This document shows positions 35,845 to 44,953 of a stretch of 64,000 bases of DNA, one piece after another (the first letter of the stretch is position 1; each line of letters starts with the position of its first letter). The notes below the pieces were generated by a model. That model saw only the letters and a program-made list of their open reading frames with translations, did not search any database and had not been told where the DNA came from. This DNA comes from Ilyomonas sp965277535 (GTDB lineage: Bacteria; Bacteroidota; Bacteroidia; Chitinophagales; Chitinophagaceae), in assembly GCA_965277535.1 (NCBI GenBank), contig OZ255825.1, positions 806,001 through 870,000 of the forward strand, read 5' to 3'. The translations under genes were made by a program, and so were the position numbers.

Positions 35845-38343
35845 TTACACAGTTGGCGATGGATTGCGCTTCCAATACCAATACGCTGCTACTACAATAC
35901 ATAACAGTAAAATAAGATTGCCAACATAAATTAAGGTTTGCCCTGTATAAAAAGAGGATGGATGAAACTTGAATTCTATCTCGTGCTTTCCTGCCGGAAC
36001 GGACATACCACGCAGCACATAATTTACTTTACAGTAAGGCGCCTCCTTTCCATCAATATAAGCCTTCCATCCTTTTGGATAATAGATCTCGCTGAACACT
36101 GCAAAACCGGCTGTATTGCTTTGCGAAGCATATTTTATATCATCATTATCGTAACTTACCAATTGTATTTTGCTACTGCTATCACTACCATTTACAGTGC
36201 CCGCAATGCTTTTGAAACTTGCATCTACAATCGCTGTGTCAGCAGGATTAAAATTGGAGAGCGCATTCATTTCGGCAGCAGCGCCATTTACATAATTGAT
36301 TGCCTTAACAAACCAACATGCGCCCAGTGCAGTTTCGTTGCGTTGCACTGTAAATGTATTGGCTGCGTTGCCTTCAGGTGCTAAAAAATATTTAGCATCC
36401 AGCATGTTCAAGATAGGCAAGTTTAATTTTTGACTCAATTGATTTTCTATTAAATCCTGATAAATGCTCAGCTTCGCAGGATTGTAACCTCCAATGCAAC
36501 GGTAATGATAAGCAGTGATAGATTCATTGTATCTGTCCGGTGACAAATTGAAAGTTCTGAAATGCGGATCTTTGTCGTTTTGCAAAGCCTGATAAGCTGT
36601 TGCATCTGTTGCCGTGCCGTGGAGTGTAAGATTGAAATTGGCTTCGTACGCATCTGGTTCTACATAGTTGGTATCGGTTAAATATTTGGTATCAACCTTC
36701 AACAATTCAAACGTGCTGATGACGGTTAATGCAATCACCACCACAATTGGTTTTACCCAATTTTTTATATACAAAAACAAAGCGCCTACCGTTATCAAAG
36801 CAAATACTAAGGCACGTAACAAGCCATCACTAAACATCGTTTTGCGTTCTGCAATCATACTGTTGTAAATGATGTTCGAAAAATCCTTGTTGTTGCCGGT
36901 TACCTGGCTCAAAATGCTTTTTGTTTGCTCATCATTCACACTTGTAAAATCATTTGTCAGATAAATTAAACCGATAAAAACAAACACGCCACCAACAGCG
37001 TATAAAATAGGTTTGAGCGATGCTGCTGCCTGCTGCCTTGTATCTTCAAACAATAATTTTTGCAAAGCCAAAACTGCCAGCAACGGAAACAACAATTGTG
37101 GAATAACCAGCGCAATGGTGGGCGCCCGGAACTTGTTGTAAAGAGGAAGATAATGAAATAAAAACTCGTTGAAGCCGGAAAGGTATTTGCCCGCTGCCAT
37201 CAGCACCGAAAGCAAACAAGCAGCGAATATCCACCACTTTTGTTGCGGACTTACCACCACCATTCCGATAACAAACAGAATGCAAATAACAGCGCCTAAA
37301 TAAACAGGGCCGGACGTTGAATAAATACCACCCCAGTATTTTGGCAGCGATTGGGCAAGCTGCTGTGCATTACTTTCAGGCACCCCTTTTTCAATTAACG
37401 TGTTGGCAACTTTGCTATCGGGATCAAAGGTTTCGCCGCTGCTTCCGCCAAATACTTCAGGCATTAAAAAAGTAAGAAATTCGGTTTTGCTCTGGCTGTA
37501 TTGAAACGCGTAATCTTCATCTAAACCGGTTGTTTTCACGTCTTTCAAAGTGCCGCCGCTATTGTCTAACGTTTTACCGCCGCGCATGGTGTATTTTGAA
37601 TATTCAGCCGTAGTTAATAAAACCAAAGCAGAATTGGCAACTGCTACAATGCCTGAAAAAAAGGCAAGGCTTCCTGCAATGAGCATGTGCTTCCACTGTT
37701 TTGTTTTCACCCATTTTATGATATAGGCAATCGTCATAATGGTGGCAATGAGAATAGAGTAATAATTGATTTGCGGATGGTTGGCAAACACCTCCAAACT
37801 GGCAAACAAAACTGTTGTTGCCAAACCTATGGCGTACTTCTTTTCATACAACCAATACAAACCTGCAATAAGGGCAGGCATGTAAGCAATAGCAAGCATT
37901 TTTGTATCATGTCCAACCGATATAATGACCGGATCGTAAGTAGAGTAAGCAAAGGCAAGTGAGCCTAAAATGGCAACGAGATAATTGGTTCGATAAGCAG
38001 TACAAAGCAGGTAAAAACAAAGACAGGCAAGAAAGAAAAAGTTGGCCGGCTTTGGCAAATTAAGTGTCAATATCATATTGACATACAACAGGGGCTGCAC
38101 GTAATGCATGGCAATTTGATAATTGGGCATGCCGCTAAACAAATGCGTGTTCCAAAGTGGTGTTACGCCTGTTTTTTCCTGATGAGCCAATGCATCCTGT
38201 GCCATGCCGCGCCAGTGCACAACATCGGTTTGTTGCAGCACCTGGCCTTGTAAAGCAGGCTTGCAGTAAACGATGGCAATCAATGCAAAAACAACAATGG
38301 CTATTAGGTGAGGAAGGACTTTCTTCCACTGAAAATTCTTCAT
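35845..38343 (-). CDS. YfhO family multi-span membrane protein
   Basis: 832 residues with about twelve hydrophobic segments, starting VLPHLIAIVVFALIAIVYC, and a large soluble C-terminal region before a last helix. DVVHWRGMAQDALAHQEKTG and LWNTHLFSGMPNYQ near the N-terminus fit the YfhO family of GT-C-like enzymes, which in Firmicutes glycosylate lipoteichoic acid; in Bacteroidota they are common beside glycan genes, with role unproven. It is the first gene of the minus-strand glycan operon and has a well-formed promoter at 38364-38394. Confidence 0.83.
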   Translation of the reverse strand: MKNFQWKKVLPHLIAIVVFALIAIVYCKPALQGQVLQQTDVVHWRGMAQDALAHQEKTGVTPLWNTHLFSGMPNYQIAMHYVQPLLYVNMILTLNLPKPANFFFLACLCFYLLCTAYRTNYLVAILGSLAFAYSTYDPVIISVGHDTKMLAIAYMPALIAGLYWLYEKKYAIGLATTVLFASLEVFANHPQINYYSILIATIMTIAYIIKWVKTKQWKHMLIAGSLAFFSGIVAVANSALVLLTTAEYSKYTMRGGKTLDNSGGTLKDVKTTGLDEDYAFQYSQSKTEFLTFLMPEVFGGSSGETFDPDSKVANTLIEKGVPESNAQQLAQSLPKYWGGIYSTSGPVYLGAVICILFVIGMVVVSPQQKWWIFAACLLSVLMAAGKYLSGFNEFLFHYLPLYNKFRAPTIALVIPQLLFPLLAVLALQKLLFEDTRQQAAASLKPILYAVGGVFVFIGLIYLTNDFTSVNDEQTKSILSQVTGNNKDFSNIIYNSMIAERKTMFSDGLLRALVFALITVGALFLYIKNWVKPIVVVIALTVISTFELLKVDTKYLTDTNYVEPDAYEANFNLTLHGTATDATAYQALQNDKDPHFRTFNLSPDRYNESITAYHYRCIGGYNPAKLSIYQDLIENQLSQKLNLPILNMLDAKYFLAPEGNAANTFTVQRNETALGACWFVKAINYVNGAAAEMNALSNFNPADTAIVDASFKSIAGTVNGSDSSSKIQLVSYDNDDIKYASQSNTAGFAVFSEIYYPKGWKAYIDGKEAPYCKVNYVLRGMSVPAGKHEIEFKFHPSSFYTGQTLIYVGNLILLLCIVVAAYWYWKRNPSPTV

Positions 38344-38363
38344 AGTTTATTTTCTCGTGGCGG

Positions 38364-38394
38364 CAAACCTAAAGCAAGTGCAACAGATGTCAAA
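38364..38394 (-). promoter_or_regulatory. Full Bacteroidota promoter of the glycan operon
   Basis: The minus strand carries TTTG (38391-38394), 19 bases, then TAGGTTTG (38364-38371): the complete TTTG-N19-TAnnTTTG arrangement of the primary sigma factor of Bacteroidota. It lies 20 bases before the YfhO ATG. Confidence 0.75.
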
Positions 38395-38436
38395 AGATTA
38401 ATAAAAGCATTTGGTTGAAGGAAAAACTAAAAATGA

Positions 38437-38532
38437 TTTGAACCACTAAGACACGAAGGAATGAAGTTACACGAAGGCCACTTTTATTCTTCTTTGTGAG
38501 CCTTTGTGTTCTCCGTGTCTTAGTGGTTCAAA
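38437..38532. repeat. Palindromic dispersed repeat, copy 1
   Basis: TTTGAACCACTAAGACACG (38437-38455) and CGTGTCTTAGTGGTTCAAA (38514-38532) are exact 19-base inverted ends of a 96-base element with further internal pairing. A related element lies at 46641-46736, and a half-copy at about 40232-40258. Together with the leader peptide and attenuator it fills the 416-base gap 38344-38759. Confidence 0.75.
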
Positions 38533-38612
38533 ACCTACAAACAAAACGTTTGGTTTTATTGAAAAAATTATTTCACTCATTTTATTTTTTACGTATTACT
38601 TTCGCGCCGCAA

Positions 38613-38672
38613 ATGAAAATCAACATTTATACAGCAAAGCGCATCATAAAGCTCTTCTTAAGAGGAAGGTGA
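38613..38672 (+). CDS. Candidate leader peptide of asd
   Basis: A 19-residue open frame, MKINIYTAKRIIKLFLRGR, starts 8 bases after a TACTTTCG box (38597-38604) that resembles the -7 consensus. Eleven of its residues are Lys, Ile, Thr, Asn or Met, amino acids of the aspartate family, whose synthesis needs the asd product. Its last codons overlap GAGGAAGG, the segment able to pair with the 5' arm of the terminator before asd. This is the layout of a translation-coupled attenuator. The evidence is structural only; no homologues could be checked. Confidence 0.5.
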   Translation: MKINIYTAKRIIKLFLRGR

Positions 38673-38700
38673 TGTTGCTTGCGTGTGATAAAAGATAAGC

Positions 38701-38731
38701 AAAAGCCTTCCTCAAATGAGGAAGGCTTTTT
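38701..38731 (+). terminator. Attenuator hairpin before asd
   Basis: Bases 38701-38713 and 38718-38730 pair perfectly over 13 bp (core CCTTCCTC-AAAT-GAGGAAGG) and are followed by T residues. No plus-strand gene precedes it, so it can only stop transcripts heading into asd. The 5' arm can instead pair with GAGGAAGG at 38662-38669 inside the leader peptide, an antiterminator of 8 bp. Confidence 0.7.
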
Positions 38732-38759
38732 ATTTTCTACAAAAACAAAACAAACAAAT

Positions 38760-39749
38760 ATGAAAGTAGCCGTAGTAGGCGCTACCGGTTTGGTAGGAAC
38801 CAAAATGTTACAAGTATTACAGGAACGCAATTTTCCGGTAACCGAACTGTTTCCGGTGGCTTCTGAAAAGTCAGTTGGAAAAGAAATTAGCTTCAACGGC
38901 AAGCAATACAAAGTGGTTTCTATGATTGATGCCATCGCCGCAAAGCCAGATGTAGCCTTATTTTCAGCGGGTGGCAGCACATCGCTGGAATGGGCGCCGA
39001 AATGGGCGGAAGCCGGCGTTACTGTCATTGATAACAGCAGTGCCTGGCGCATGGACGCTACTAAAAAATTAGTAGTGCCCGAAGTGAATGCACATGTACT
39101 TACGGCAGAAGATAAAATTATTGCCAACCCCAATTGTTCAACCATACAAATGGTGGTTGCCTTGCAGCCATTGCATCAACAATATAAAATTAAACGCATT
39201 GTGGTAAGTACGTACCAAAGCGTTACGGGCACAGGCAAAAAAGCGGTTGACCAGTTGTTTAATGAACGGAAAGGCGAACAAAGCACGATGGCTTATAAAT
39301 ATCCGATTGATCTGAATGTGATTCCGCAAATAGATGTGTTTACGCCGAATGGTTATACAAAAGAGGAAATGAAAATGGTGAACGAAACAAAAAAAATTAT
39401 GGGTGATGACAGCATTCGCGTAACTGCAACTACAGTGCGCATTCCGGTAATTGGCGGGCACAGCGAGAGCGTAAACGTTGAGTTTGAAAAGGATTATGAT
39501 TTGGATGAGATCAAACAACTGCTATCTAACTCGCCGGGCGTTGTTGTACAGGATGATGTTGAGAATGCTGTTTATCCAATGCCTTTGTGGGCGCACGATA
39601 AAGATGAAGTGTTTGTAGGAAGATTGCGCCGCGATGAAACACAACCTAATACACTAAACATGTGGATTGTAAGCGATAACCTTCGCAAAGGAGCAGCCAC
39701 CAATGCCATACAAATTGCGGAATATCTACAAAGCAAAAACTTATTGTAA
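38760..39749 (+). CDS. asd: Aspartate-semialdehyde dehydrogenase
   Basis: 329 residues. It reduces aspartyl phosphate to aspartate semialdehyde, the branch point to lysine/diaminopimelate, threonine, methionine and isoleucine. The N-terminal NADP site is KVAVVGATGLVGTKML; the catalytic cysteine is in NPNCSTIQMVVAL (about residue 126) and the substrate His in RIPVIGGHSESV. The start at 38760 is preferred over upstream in-frame codons, which lie within the attenuator. Regulation by the leader peptide and hairpin just upstream is suggested. Confidence 0.95.
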   Translation: MKVAVVGATGLVGTKMLQVLQERNFPVTELFPVASEKSVGKEISFNGKQYKVVSMIDAIAAKPDVALFSAGGSTSLEWAPKWAEAGVTVIDNSSAWRMDATKKLVVPEVNAHVLTAEDKIIANPNCSTIQMVVALQPLHQQYKIKRIVVSTYQSVTGTGKKAVDQLFNERKGEQSTMAYKYPIDLNVIPQIDVFTPNGYTKEEMKMVNETKKIMGDDSIRVTATTVRIPVIGGHSESVNVEFEKDYDLDEIKQLLSNSPGVVVQDDVENAVYPMPLWAHDKDEVFVGRLRRDETQPNTLNMWIVSDNLRKGAATNAIQIAEYLQSKNLL

Positions 39750-39782
39750 AATTTGTTTTTGCCATTATTTTAAAAGAAGAGC

Positions 39783-40226
39783 ATGAATGAAATTGTCATA
39801 AGAGAAGTTGGCGAAGAAGATTTTGATAGCATTCTTGATTTACAAAAACAGTTTGCTTTCTTTCAAAAAACACCGGAAAAAATAACCATTACCGTTGAGC
39901 AAATGAAAGAAGAACAAGACTTTTTTCGTTGCCTCGTTGCTGAAACAAAAGATAAAGTCATTGTTGGTTTTGCCACTTATTTTCCGGTGTATTTTTCATG
40001 GTCGGGCAAGGCAATGTATGTAGATGATTTGTTTGTAAAAGATGATTTTAGAAACAAAGGAATCGGCAAGCAATTGTTGACTGCTATAATCAATATGGCA
40101 AAAGAAAACGGCTGTAAAAAAGTTCGCTGGCAGGTATCTGACTGGAATGAAAATGCAATTGATTTTTATAAAAGTTTAGGTGCTGAAATCAACAACACGG
40201 AAAGAAACTGCGATTTGGTTTTGTGA
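39783..40226 (+). CDS. GNAT family N-acetyltransferase
   Basis: 147 residues with the GNAT fold: N-terminal EIVIREVGEEDFDSILDLQKQF, the central strand MYVDDLFVKDDFRNKGIGKQLLTAI containing the acetyl-CoA loop RNKGIG (about 92-97), and the closing WNENAIDFYKSLGAE. The pattern resembles the diamine acetyltransferase branch, but the acceptor amine cannot be assigned. It follows asd after 33 bases that contain an exact dispersed-motif copy (39752-39763). Confidence 0.88.
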   Translation: MNEIVIREVGEEDFDSILDLQKQFAFFQKTPEKITITVEQMKEEQDFFRCLVAETKDKVIVGFATYFPVYFSWSGKAMYVDDLFVKDDFRNKGIGKQLLTAIINMAKENGCKKVRWQVSDWNENAIDFYKSLGAEINNTERNCDLVL

Positions 40227-40288
40227 GAATTTTTCACCGCGAAGACGAAGGCGCAGAGATTAGTAGCAATTTTAAACCGATAAATTAA

Positions 40289-40765
40289 ATGAAATTAACA
40301 AGAGTATTTCTTTTGTTTTTGATAATATTTTTTATCAACTCCTGTGAGACACCTGACTACGCTTACATTCGCAATTTGACAAATAATATTGCTGTTATAA
40401 AGGTCTTATTAGTGGATAAGAAAGAGATGAAAACCTTACCTAATAAAGTAAGAATAACCAATCGGATTGTAAAGTTTAAAAGTGGTTATAGAAGATTTTT
40501 TCTTGACAGTACACAAAATGTAAAATGGCTTGATACAAGCCATTTTACATTTGAAATTAATCCGCATTCAACTGCAGATTTAAGTGATATGATTGGTGCT
40601 TTTGAGAACTCATCGCCAAGAAATAATGTGATGCTTACAATTACATCAAATGGTAAGACAGACACATTGCATAATGGAAACGGCTGGAAAGGATACCGCT
40701 ATGAACTATTTAGCTACAAGCACATTTGGTTTGGCAGACCAGTCTTGTATTACGATATTAAATAA
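40289..40765 (+). CDS. Putative lipoprotein, unknown function
   Basis: 158 residues with a lipoprotein signal peptide (VFLLFLIIFFINSC, Cys19 as lipidation site). The mature part has a beta-rich pattern and no recognised domain. A perfect 17-bp inverted repeat lies inside the coding sequence (40516-40552) and codes for NVKWLDTSHFTF. The gene is alone between a GNAT gene and a convergent lysozyme gene. It is probably real, because the signal peptide and lipobox are clear, but its role is unknown. Confidence 0.7.
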   Translation: MKLTRVFLLFLIIFFINSCETPDYAYIRNLTNNIAVIKVLLVDKKEMKTLPNKVRITNRIVKFKSGYRRFFLDSTQNVKWLDTSHFTFEINPHSTADLSDMIGAFENSSPRNNVMLTITSNGKTDTLHNGNGWKGYRYELFSYKHIWFGRPVLYYDIK

Positions 40766-40954
40766 GGAAGATCATCGTTAAAAGTATTGCTGTCTTTGTA
40801 TGTCTTTAGGATTGAAAAACACTCGCATAAAAGCTCAATTATTTACAAAGCGTTGAAGTGAGTGACACAACAGGCGATCAACAAGAATTACAAATGCCCG
40901 TATCATAAAACTGTATTTTGTATTTCTCACTCACCATTCACAACTCACCACTCA

Positions 40955-41734
40955 CTACTTCACCAGCAACTGATTGAAACAAGCGGTATCGCCATTGAAT
41001 ACATTAAAGTCAGTGCTGTTTGCAATGCCATTCACTGTGCCATGTTCATTGAATTGCCAGAACAGCCAATCGCGCTGAATGCGCGGCTGACGGCGTTGTA
41101 CATAATGCGCAATCCACAAAGGATAGGCATCGAAATCTTTACCTAAATAGTTTTCGTAAAAGTTTACGTAGGTATAAATAATGGGCTTTACGCCGTAATG
41201 CGTTTCGATCATATTGAGCCACAGTTTGAGTTCAATGCGCATGGCTTCCGGCGTTGTGCCATACATTTTTTCAATGTCAACTACAGGTGGTAAATCGCCG
41301 GGTTGCAGCTTTACAGTTTTGATGAAATTAATGGCCTGTGCCGCACCGCTCTTATTGGGCAGATAAAAATGATACGCGCCATGCGGAATGTACAATTCGC
41401 GGCACTTCATCCAGTTGCGTTTGTAACAATCGTCCACTTTGCTGATGCCTTCGGTGGCTTTGATATAGGCAAAATCAAGCGTTATGTCTTTTATCTGCAT
41501 CTTTTTTACAGCGGTCCACACAATGTTGCCCTGGTGATGGCTGATATCAATGCCATGAACCGTATAACCCATTGGAACATCAATATTAAAGCCGTCATAG
41601 CGAACAAAATCAGCTTTATAATACAGGTAAATTTGATAGAGTTGATAGCTTACATAACCAACCGTCATCATTGCGATAATGATGAAAAAATACAACCATT
41701 GCTTACGTTTTGTTTTCTTCTTTTTCTTCGCCAT
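40955..41734 (-). CDS. Glycoside hydrolase family 25 lysozyme, membrane-anchored
   Basis: 259 residues. After a basic N-terminus (AKKKKKTKRKQ) comes one membrane helix (WLYFFIIIAMMTVGYVSYQLY) and a GH25 barrel: HGIDISHHQG, FAYIKATEGISKVD, PHGAYHFYLP, PPVVDIEKMYG with the acidic catalytic pair, and PIIYTYVNFYENYL. GH25 enzymes cut the N-acetylmuramic acid bond of peptidoglycan. The anchor suggests action in the periplasm in cell-wall remodelling rather than as a secreted toxin. The next gene on this strand begins 20 bases upstream. Confidence 0.92.
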   Translation of the reverse strand: MAKKKKKTKRKQWLYFFIIIAMMTVGYVSYQLYQIYLYYKADFVRYDGFNIDVPMGYTVHGIDISHHQGNIVWTAVKKMQIKDITLDFAYIKATEGISKVDDCYKRNWMKCRELYIPHGAYHFYLPNKSGAAQAINFIKTVKLQPGDLPPVVDIEKMYGTTPEAMRIELKLWLNMIETHYGVKPIIYTYVNFYENYLGKDFDAYPLWIAHYVQRRQPRIQRDWLFWQFNEHGTVNGIANSTDFNVFNGDTACFNQLLVK

Positions 41735-41754
41735 TTCTAATGCATACTTTGGCT

Positions 41755-43713
41755 TTACTGCCGGATAAATTTGTTTTTACCGATATTCTTTTTATCGTTT
41801 TGTATCGTTACAAAATAAACACCTTTTGCAAGTTGTGCAACGGGCAAAGCAATGGTGTTTTGGACAATGTTAGTGAACGTGTTTTTATACACCACTGCAC
41901 CTGATGCAGCAGTGATAATTAGTGTTTGTTTTTGCGATGAATCGGTTGATGGAATGTGAATGTAAAGAAGAGTGTTGGCAGGGTTTGGATATAAAATGAT
42001 TTGGTTGTTATCGTTTGTCAAAACGATGCCTTCTACCCTTTTGGAAACATTATTTTTACTGATGAGATATTGTACAGGATCAATCAAAACGGTATCAGGA
42101 TTAAAAGCCAATGGCAATGATAATTGTGTTACGTTTTGTTGAATGTTGATGATGGTATCTTGTTGCCTTGAAGCATTGGCAAAGCGCAATTGCAATGGTG
42201 TTGCAAAAAGAGGCACCGAAGCATTGCTGGTAGTTTGTTGTATTTGCAATTGCAATTTGTTTTTGCTCCAATTCCATTGCACTGCAAAAGACGGAAAGCC
42301 TTTACCCCAAAACCATTGGTTGAAAAAATCGGCGAGCGATTGACCGCTTGCTTCTTCTAAATGTCGTTTCAAATCTTTGGTGCGGACAAAATTGTACTGC
42401 AAAGACGAATCAGTAAGATATTGGCGAATGCCTTTAAAGAAAAGGGAATCGCCAAGCTTCCATCGCAACATGCGCAACAGCATCGCACCTTTTTTGTAAG
42501 ATAAATCAAAACTAAAAATGCGGTTAACATCCGTAGTATCATCCACCCAAACCGAGCCATCGGGTTCTCTTGTTGCATAATCAACACTCTGTGATACAAT
42601 GGCAGCAAGGCTTTCAGGATGAAAACGCTCAGTATAAAAAATATCGGAAAGATAAACAGCAAAACCTTCGTTCAACCATATATCCTGCCAGCTTCCCAGG
42701 GTTACCTTATCGCCAAACCATTGATGCGCCAACTCATGCGCCATCAAATATTCATCAGCATTATGAACAAACGAATTGCTTTGATGCTCCATGCCGCCGC
42801 TCCAATTGAACTGCGTTTGTCCGTAACGTTCCTTCTCAAAAGGATAATCACCAAAAGCACTATCAAACAACTGCAAAGCATTGTACACATTGGGTATATA
42901 GGTTTGAAAGTAAGACACGAATTCAGGATATACAGTGGTGGTTACCGGCAACGATCCATGTTGTAAAGAAACCTGCTGGGTGAATGTTGTAAAATTCGTT
43001 ACCGCAATGCCGATTAAATACGTTGCAATTGGATAACGATGTTTGAAATGAGTGGTTGTATAATTGTTATTTATTGACGTATCAACGAGCAAACCATTGG
43101 CAGAAGCGGCGTATTGCGAAGGATGCGTGATGTAAATATCAAGGCTGTCAATTTTATCATCCAAACCATTGCGGCAGGGAAACCAATCACGTGCGCCATA
43201 AGGCTCGCTCAAGGTCCAAATGATAGGTACATTTCCGTTGTGAACGTCCTTTGCGAACGAACCAAGCCCATTACTGGCGGGCGTTCCATGATAAAAAATA
43301 GTAAGTGAATCGGTTTGGTTTTGCGCCATTTTTTGAGCAAAAACAATAGTTAGCGTTTTATTGTTGTTTTGTGTAAAGCTGATATAGGTTTGGTGCATCA
43401 AAACGCTATCAACGGATAGTGTATCATCCAAATCAAAAACAATTGAACTGGCATCGTTGGTAAGACGAAAATAATAAGTAACCGAACCACTGATGAAATA
43501 AATATTGGGATCTATGTTCCAATGGCAACGCGCATAATAAGTAGTAAAATTGGAAGAAGCTGAAGTAAACGAAACATTGTTACCCAGCACTTGATTGATG
43601 CTTCCTTTCTTTTCTACATCAGCAATGTTAACAGCCCTTTTTTCCTGCGAAAACAAAGCATTTGAAACAAACAACAGTAAGGTTATAAGCAGCAGCCTCA
43701 TATCTTTCTTCAT
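41755..43713 (-). CDS. M1 family metallopeptidase with T9SS sorting domain
   Basis: 652 residues. A signal peptide (LLLITLLLFVSNALFSQ) precedes the aminopeptidase N-type domain: GGMEHQS near 306-312, zinc-binding HELAH at 326-330 with Glu349 in NEGFA as third ligand. The C-terminal ~80 residues (IILYPNPANTLLYIHIP to the end) match the type A sorting domain of the type IX secretion system, so the enzyme should be secreted or surface-attached. A TATCTTTA box lies 6 bases before the ATG on the minus strand. Three dispersed-motif variants lie in its 3' half (41770, 41935, 42256). Confidence 0.92.
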   Translation of the reverse strand: MKKDMRLLLITLLLFVSNALFSQEKRAVNIADVEKKGSINQVLGNNVSFTSASSNFTTYYARCHWNIDPNIYFISGSVTYYFRLTNDASSIVFDLDDTLSVDSVLMHQTYISFTQNNNKTLTIVFAQKMAQNQTDSLTIFYHGTPASNGLGSFAKDVHNGNVPIIWTLSEPYGARDWFPCRNGLDDKIDSLDIYITHPSQYAASANGLLVDTSINNNYTTTHFKHRYPIATYLIGIAVTNFTTFTQQVSLQHGSLPVTTTVYPEFVSYFQTYIPNVYNALQLFDSAFGDYPFEKERYGQTQFNWSGGMEHQSNSFVHNADEYLMAHELAHQWFGDKVTLGSWQDIWLNEGFAVYLSDIFYTERFHPESLAAIVSQSVDYATREPDGSVWVDDTTDVNRIFSFDLSYKKGAMLLRMLRWKLGDSLFFKGIRQYLTDSSLQYNFVRTKDLKRHLEEASGQSLADFFNQWFWGKGFPSFAVQWNWSKNKLQLQIQQTTSNASVPLFATPLQLRFANASRQQDTIINIQQNVTQLSLPLAFNPDTVLIDPVQYLISKNNVSKRVEGIVLTNDNNQIILYPNPANTLLYIHIPSTDSSQKQTLIITAASGAVVYKNTFTNIVQNTIALPVAQLAKGVYFVTIQNDKKNIGKNKFIRQ

Positions 43714-43845
43714 AAAAAATAAAGATACAGCAAGGATGTGATTCGATGTATGATGTGATTGTAAGAGTCTATGAAGATAATGTTTGGTTTTGCACCTTTT
43801 TTATACGAAACAAATTGGAAAGCTGGAAACATCTAACATCCCACA

Positions 43846-43865
43846 CTTGCCTACCGGCAGGCAGG
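43846..43865. repeat. 20-base near-palindrome insertion, copy 1
   Basis: CTTGCCTACCGGCAGGCAGG. Removing exactly these 20 bases restores CATCCCACATCTAACATCG, in keeping with the TCTAACATC repeats around it. Related 20-mers are inserted at 53139-53158 and 53183-53202. Confidence 0.7.
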
Positions 43866-43884
43866 TCTAACATCGTACATCGAA

Positions 43885-44640
43885 TCACACCGCTACCCGA
43901 ATAGAATGGATAGCATCGCTCATTTCTTTAATAAGGGTTGTGTTTTTTTCAATGGCATTGCCAACCACAATTACATCGGCACCGGCTTTGCAGTTGCGAT
44001 AAGCTTTTTCAGGATCGGTAATACCGCCGCCAACAATCAGGGGCGCTTCAATATGGCGCGCCACTTTTTCAATCATCAACTCGCCAATGGGTCGTTTGGC
44101 GCCGCTTCCTGCATCCATGTAAATCAACTTCATGCCCAGCATTTCACCCGCCATGGCTGTGCACATCGCAATTTCATTTTTATCTGCAGGAATGGGCGAA
44201 GCATTTGAAATATAAGAAACCGTTGTTGGTGCGCCACCATCAATTACCATATAGCCGGTGGGCATAATTTCAAGCCCGCTGCTTTTTACAAACGGTGCGC
44301 TGATCACATGCTGGCCTATTAATAATTCGGGATTGCGACCAGAGATTAGGGAAAGATACAGCAGCGCATCGGCATACTTGCTGATTTGCGATGGCGAGCC
44401 GGGAAACAAAACCACAGGAATATCGCAAGCGGCCTTGATTTGTTGAATACATTCATCCAAATGATTGGAAATTACCAAACTGCCGCCTACAAAAAGATAA
44501 TCAACCTGGGCGTCAACCGCCATTGTTACCAGCTTCTCGGTGTGCGTAACATCAACTTTATCAGGGTCTATTAATACAGCAAATGATTTATGTCCCAGCT
44601 TCTTCCTGTCTTTAAATTCTTGATATAGTTGGTTCTTCAT
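43885..44640 (-). CDS. Geranylgeranylglyceryl/heptaprenylglyceryl phosphate synthase (PcrB family)
   Basis: 251 residues with the TIM-barrel fold of the GGGP synthase family: FAVLIDPDKVD near the N-terminus, DYLFVGGSLV, VVLFPGSPSQIS, YMVIDGG, IYMDAGSGA and LIVGGGITDPEKA with the glycine-rich phosphate site. These enzymes join a polyprenyl diphosphate to glycerol 1-phosphate, the first ether-lipid step of archaea; Bacteroidota carry the group with little-known function. The start at 44640 follows a TATCTTTA box 9 bases upstream. Confidence 0.88.
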   Translation of the reverse strand: MKNQLYQEFKDRKKLGHKSFAVLIDPDKVDVTHTEKLVTMAVDAQVDYLFVGGSLVISNHLDECIQQIKAACDIPVVLFPGSPSQISKYADALLYLSLISGRNPELLIGQHVISAPFVKSSGLEIMPTGYMVIDGGAPTTVSYISNASPIPADKNEIAMCTAMAGEMLGMKLIYMDAGSGAKRPIGELMIEKVARHIEAPLIVGGGITDPEKAYRNCKAGADVIVVGNAIEKNTTLIKEMSDAIHSIRVAV

Positions 44641-44953
44641 GCCGTTTGGTAAAGATAAGGTTGCTGCAAAAATGCGAAAACTTTTTTACATCGGCTTCAC
44701 TGGTTGCTTCATTCAAAATAACGTGCAAAAACAAAGGTGGACGAGATGGCAGTTTTGTGCAACAGATGTCCTTTTTGTTCCAACCCGTTCCACACTTTAT
44801 AATTATTTTCCTTATTCTCACTGTTTCGTAAGTCTTTCAAAATCAAACCCCGAAAATTATTTAATTTTTATTTTCCATTGTAAATTTATTTACGACAAAA
44901 AACTGGCACAATTCTATAAACCATTTTTGTGTACTTATCAAAAAATCAACGTT
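44641..44953. other. Divergent region between the PcrB-like gene and a small Ser-rich gene
   Basis: 313 bases without a convincing gene. It carries the TATCTTTA box of the minus-strand gene just before its ATG and a TGCAAAAACAAA motif copy (44724-44735). One open frame runs through from 44639, but it lacks any protein-like pattern until the Met at 44954. Confidence 0.4.

Noticed and set aside
38441..38531. Palindrome before asd considered as a riboswitch
   Set aside because: It recurs at 46641-46736 in an unrelated context, so it is a dispersed repeat; it also lies upstream of the likely transcript start of asd.
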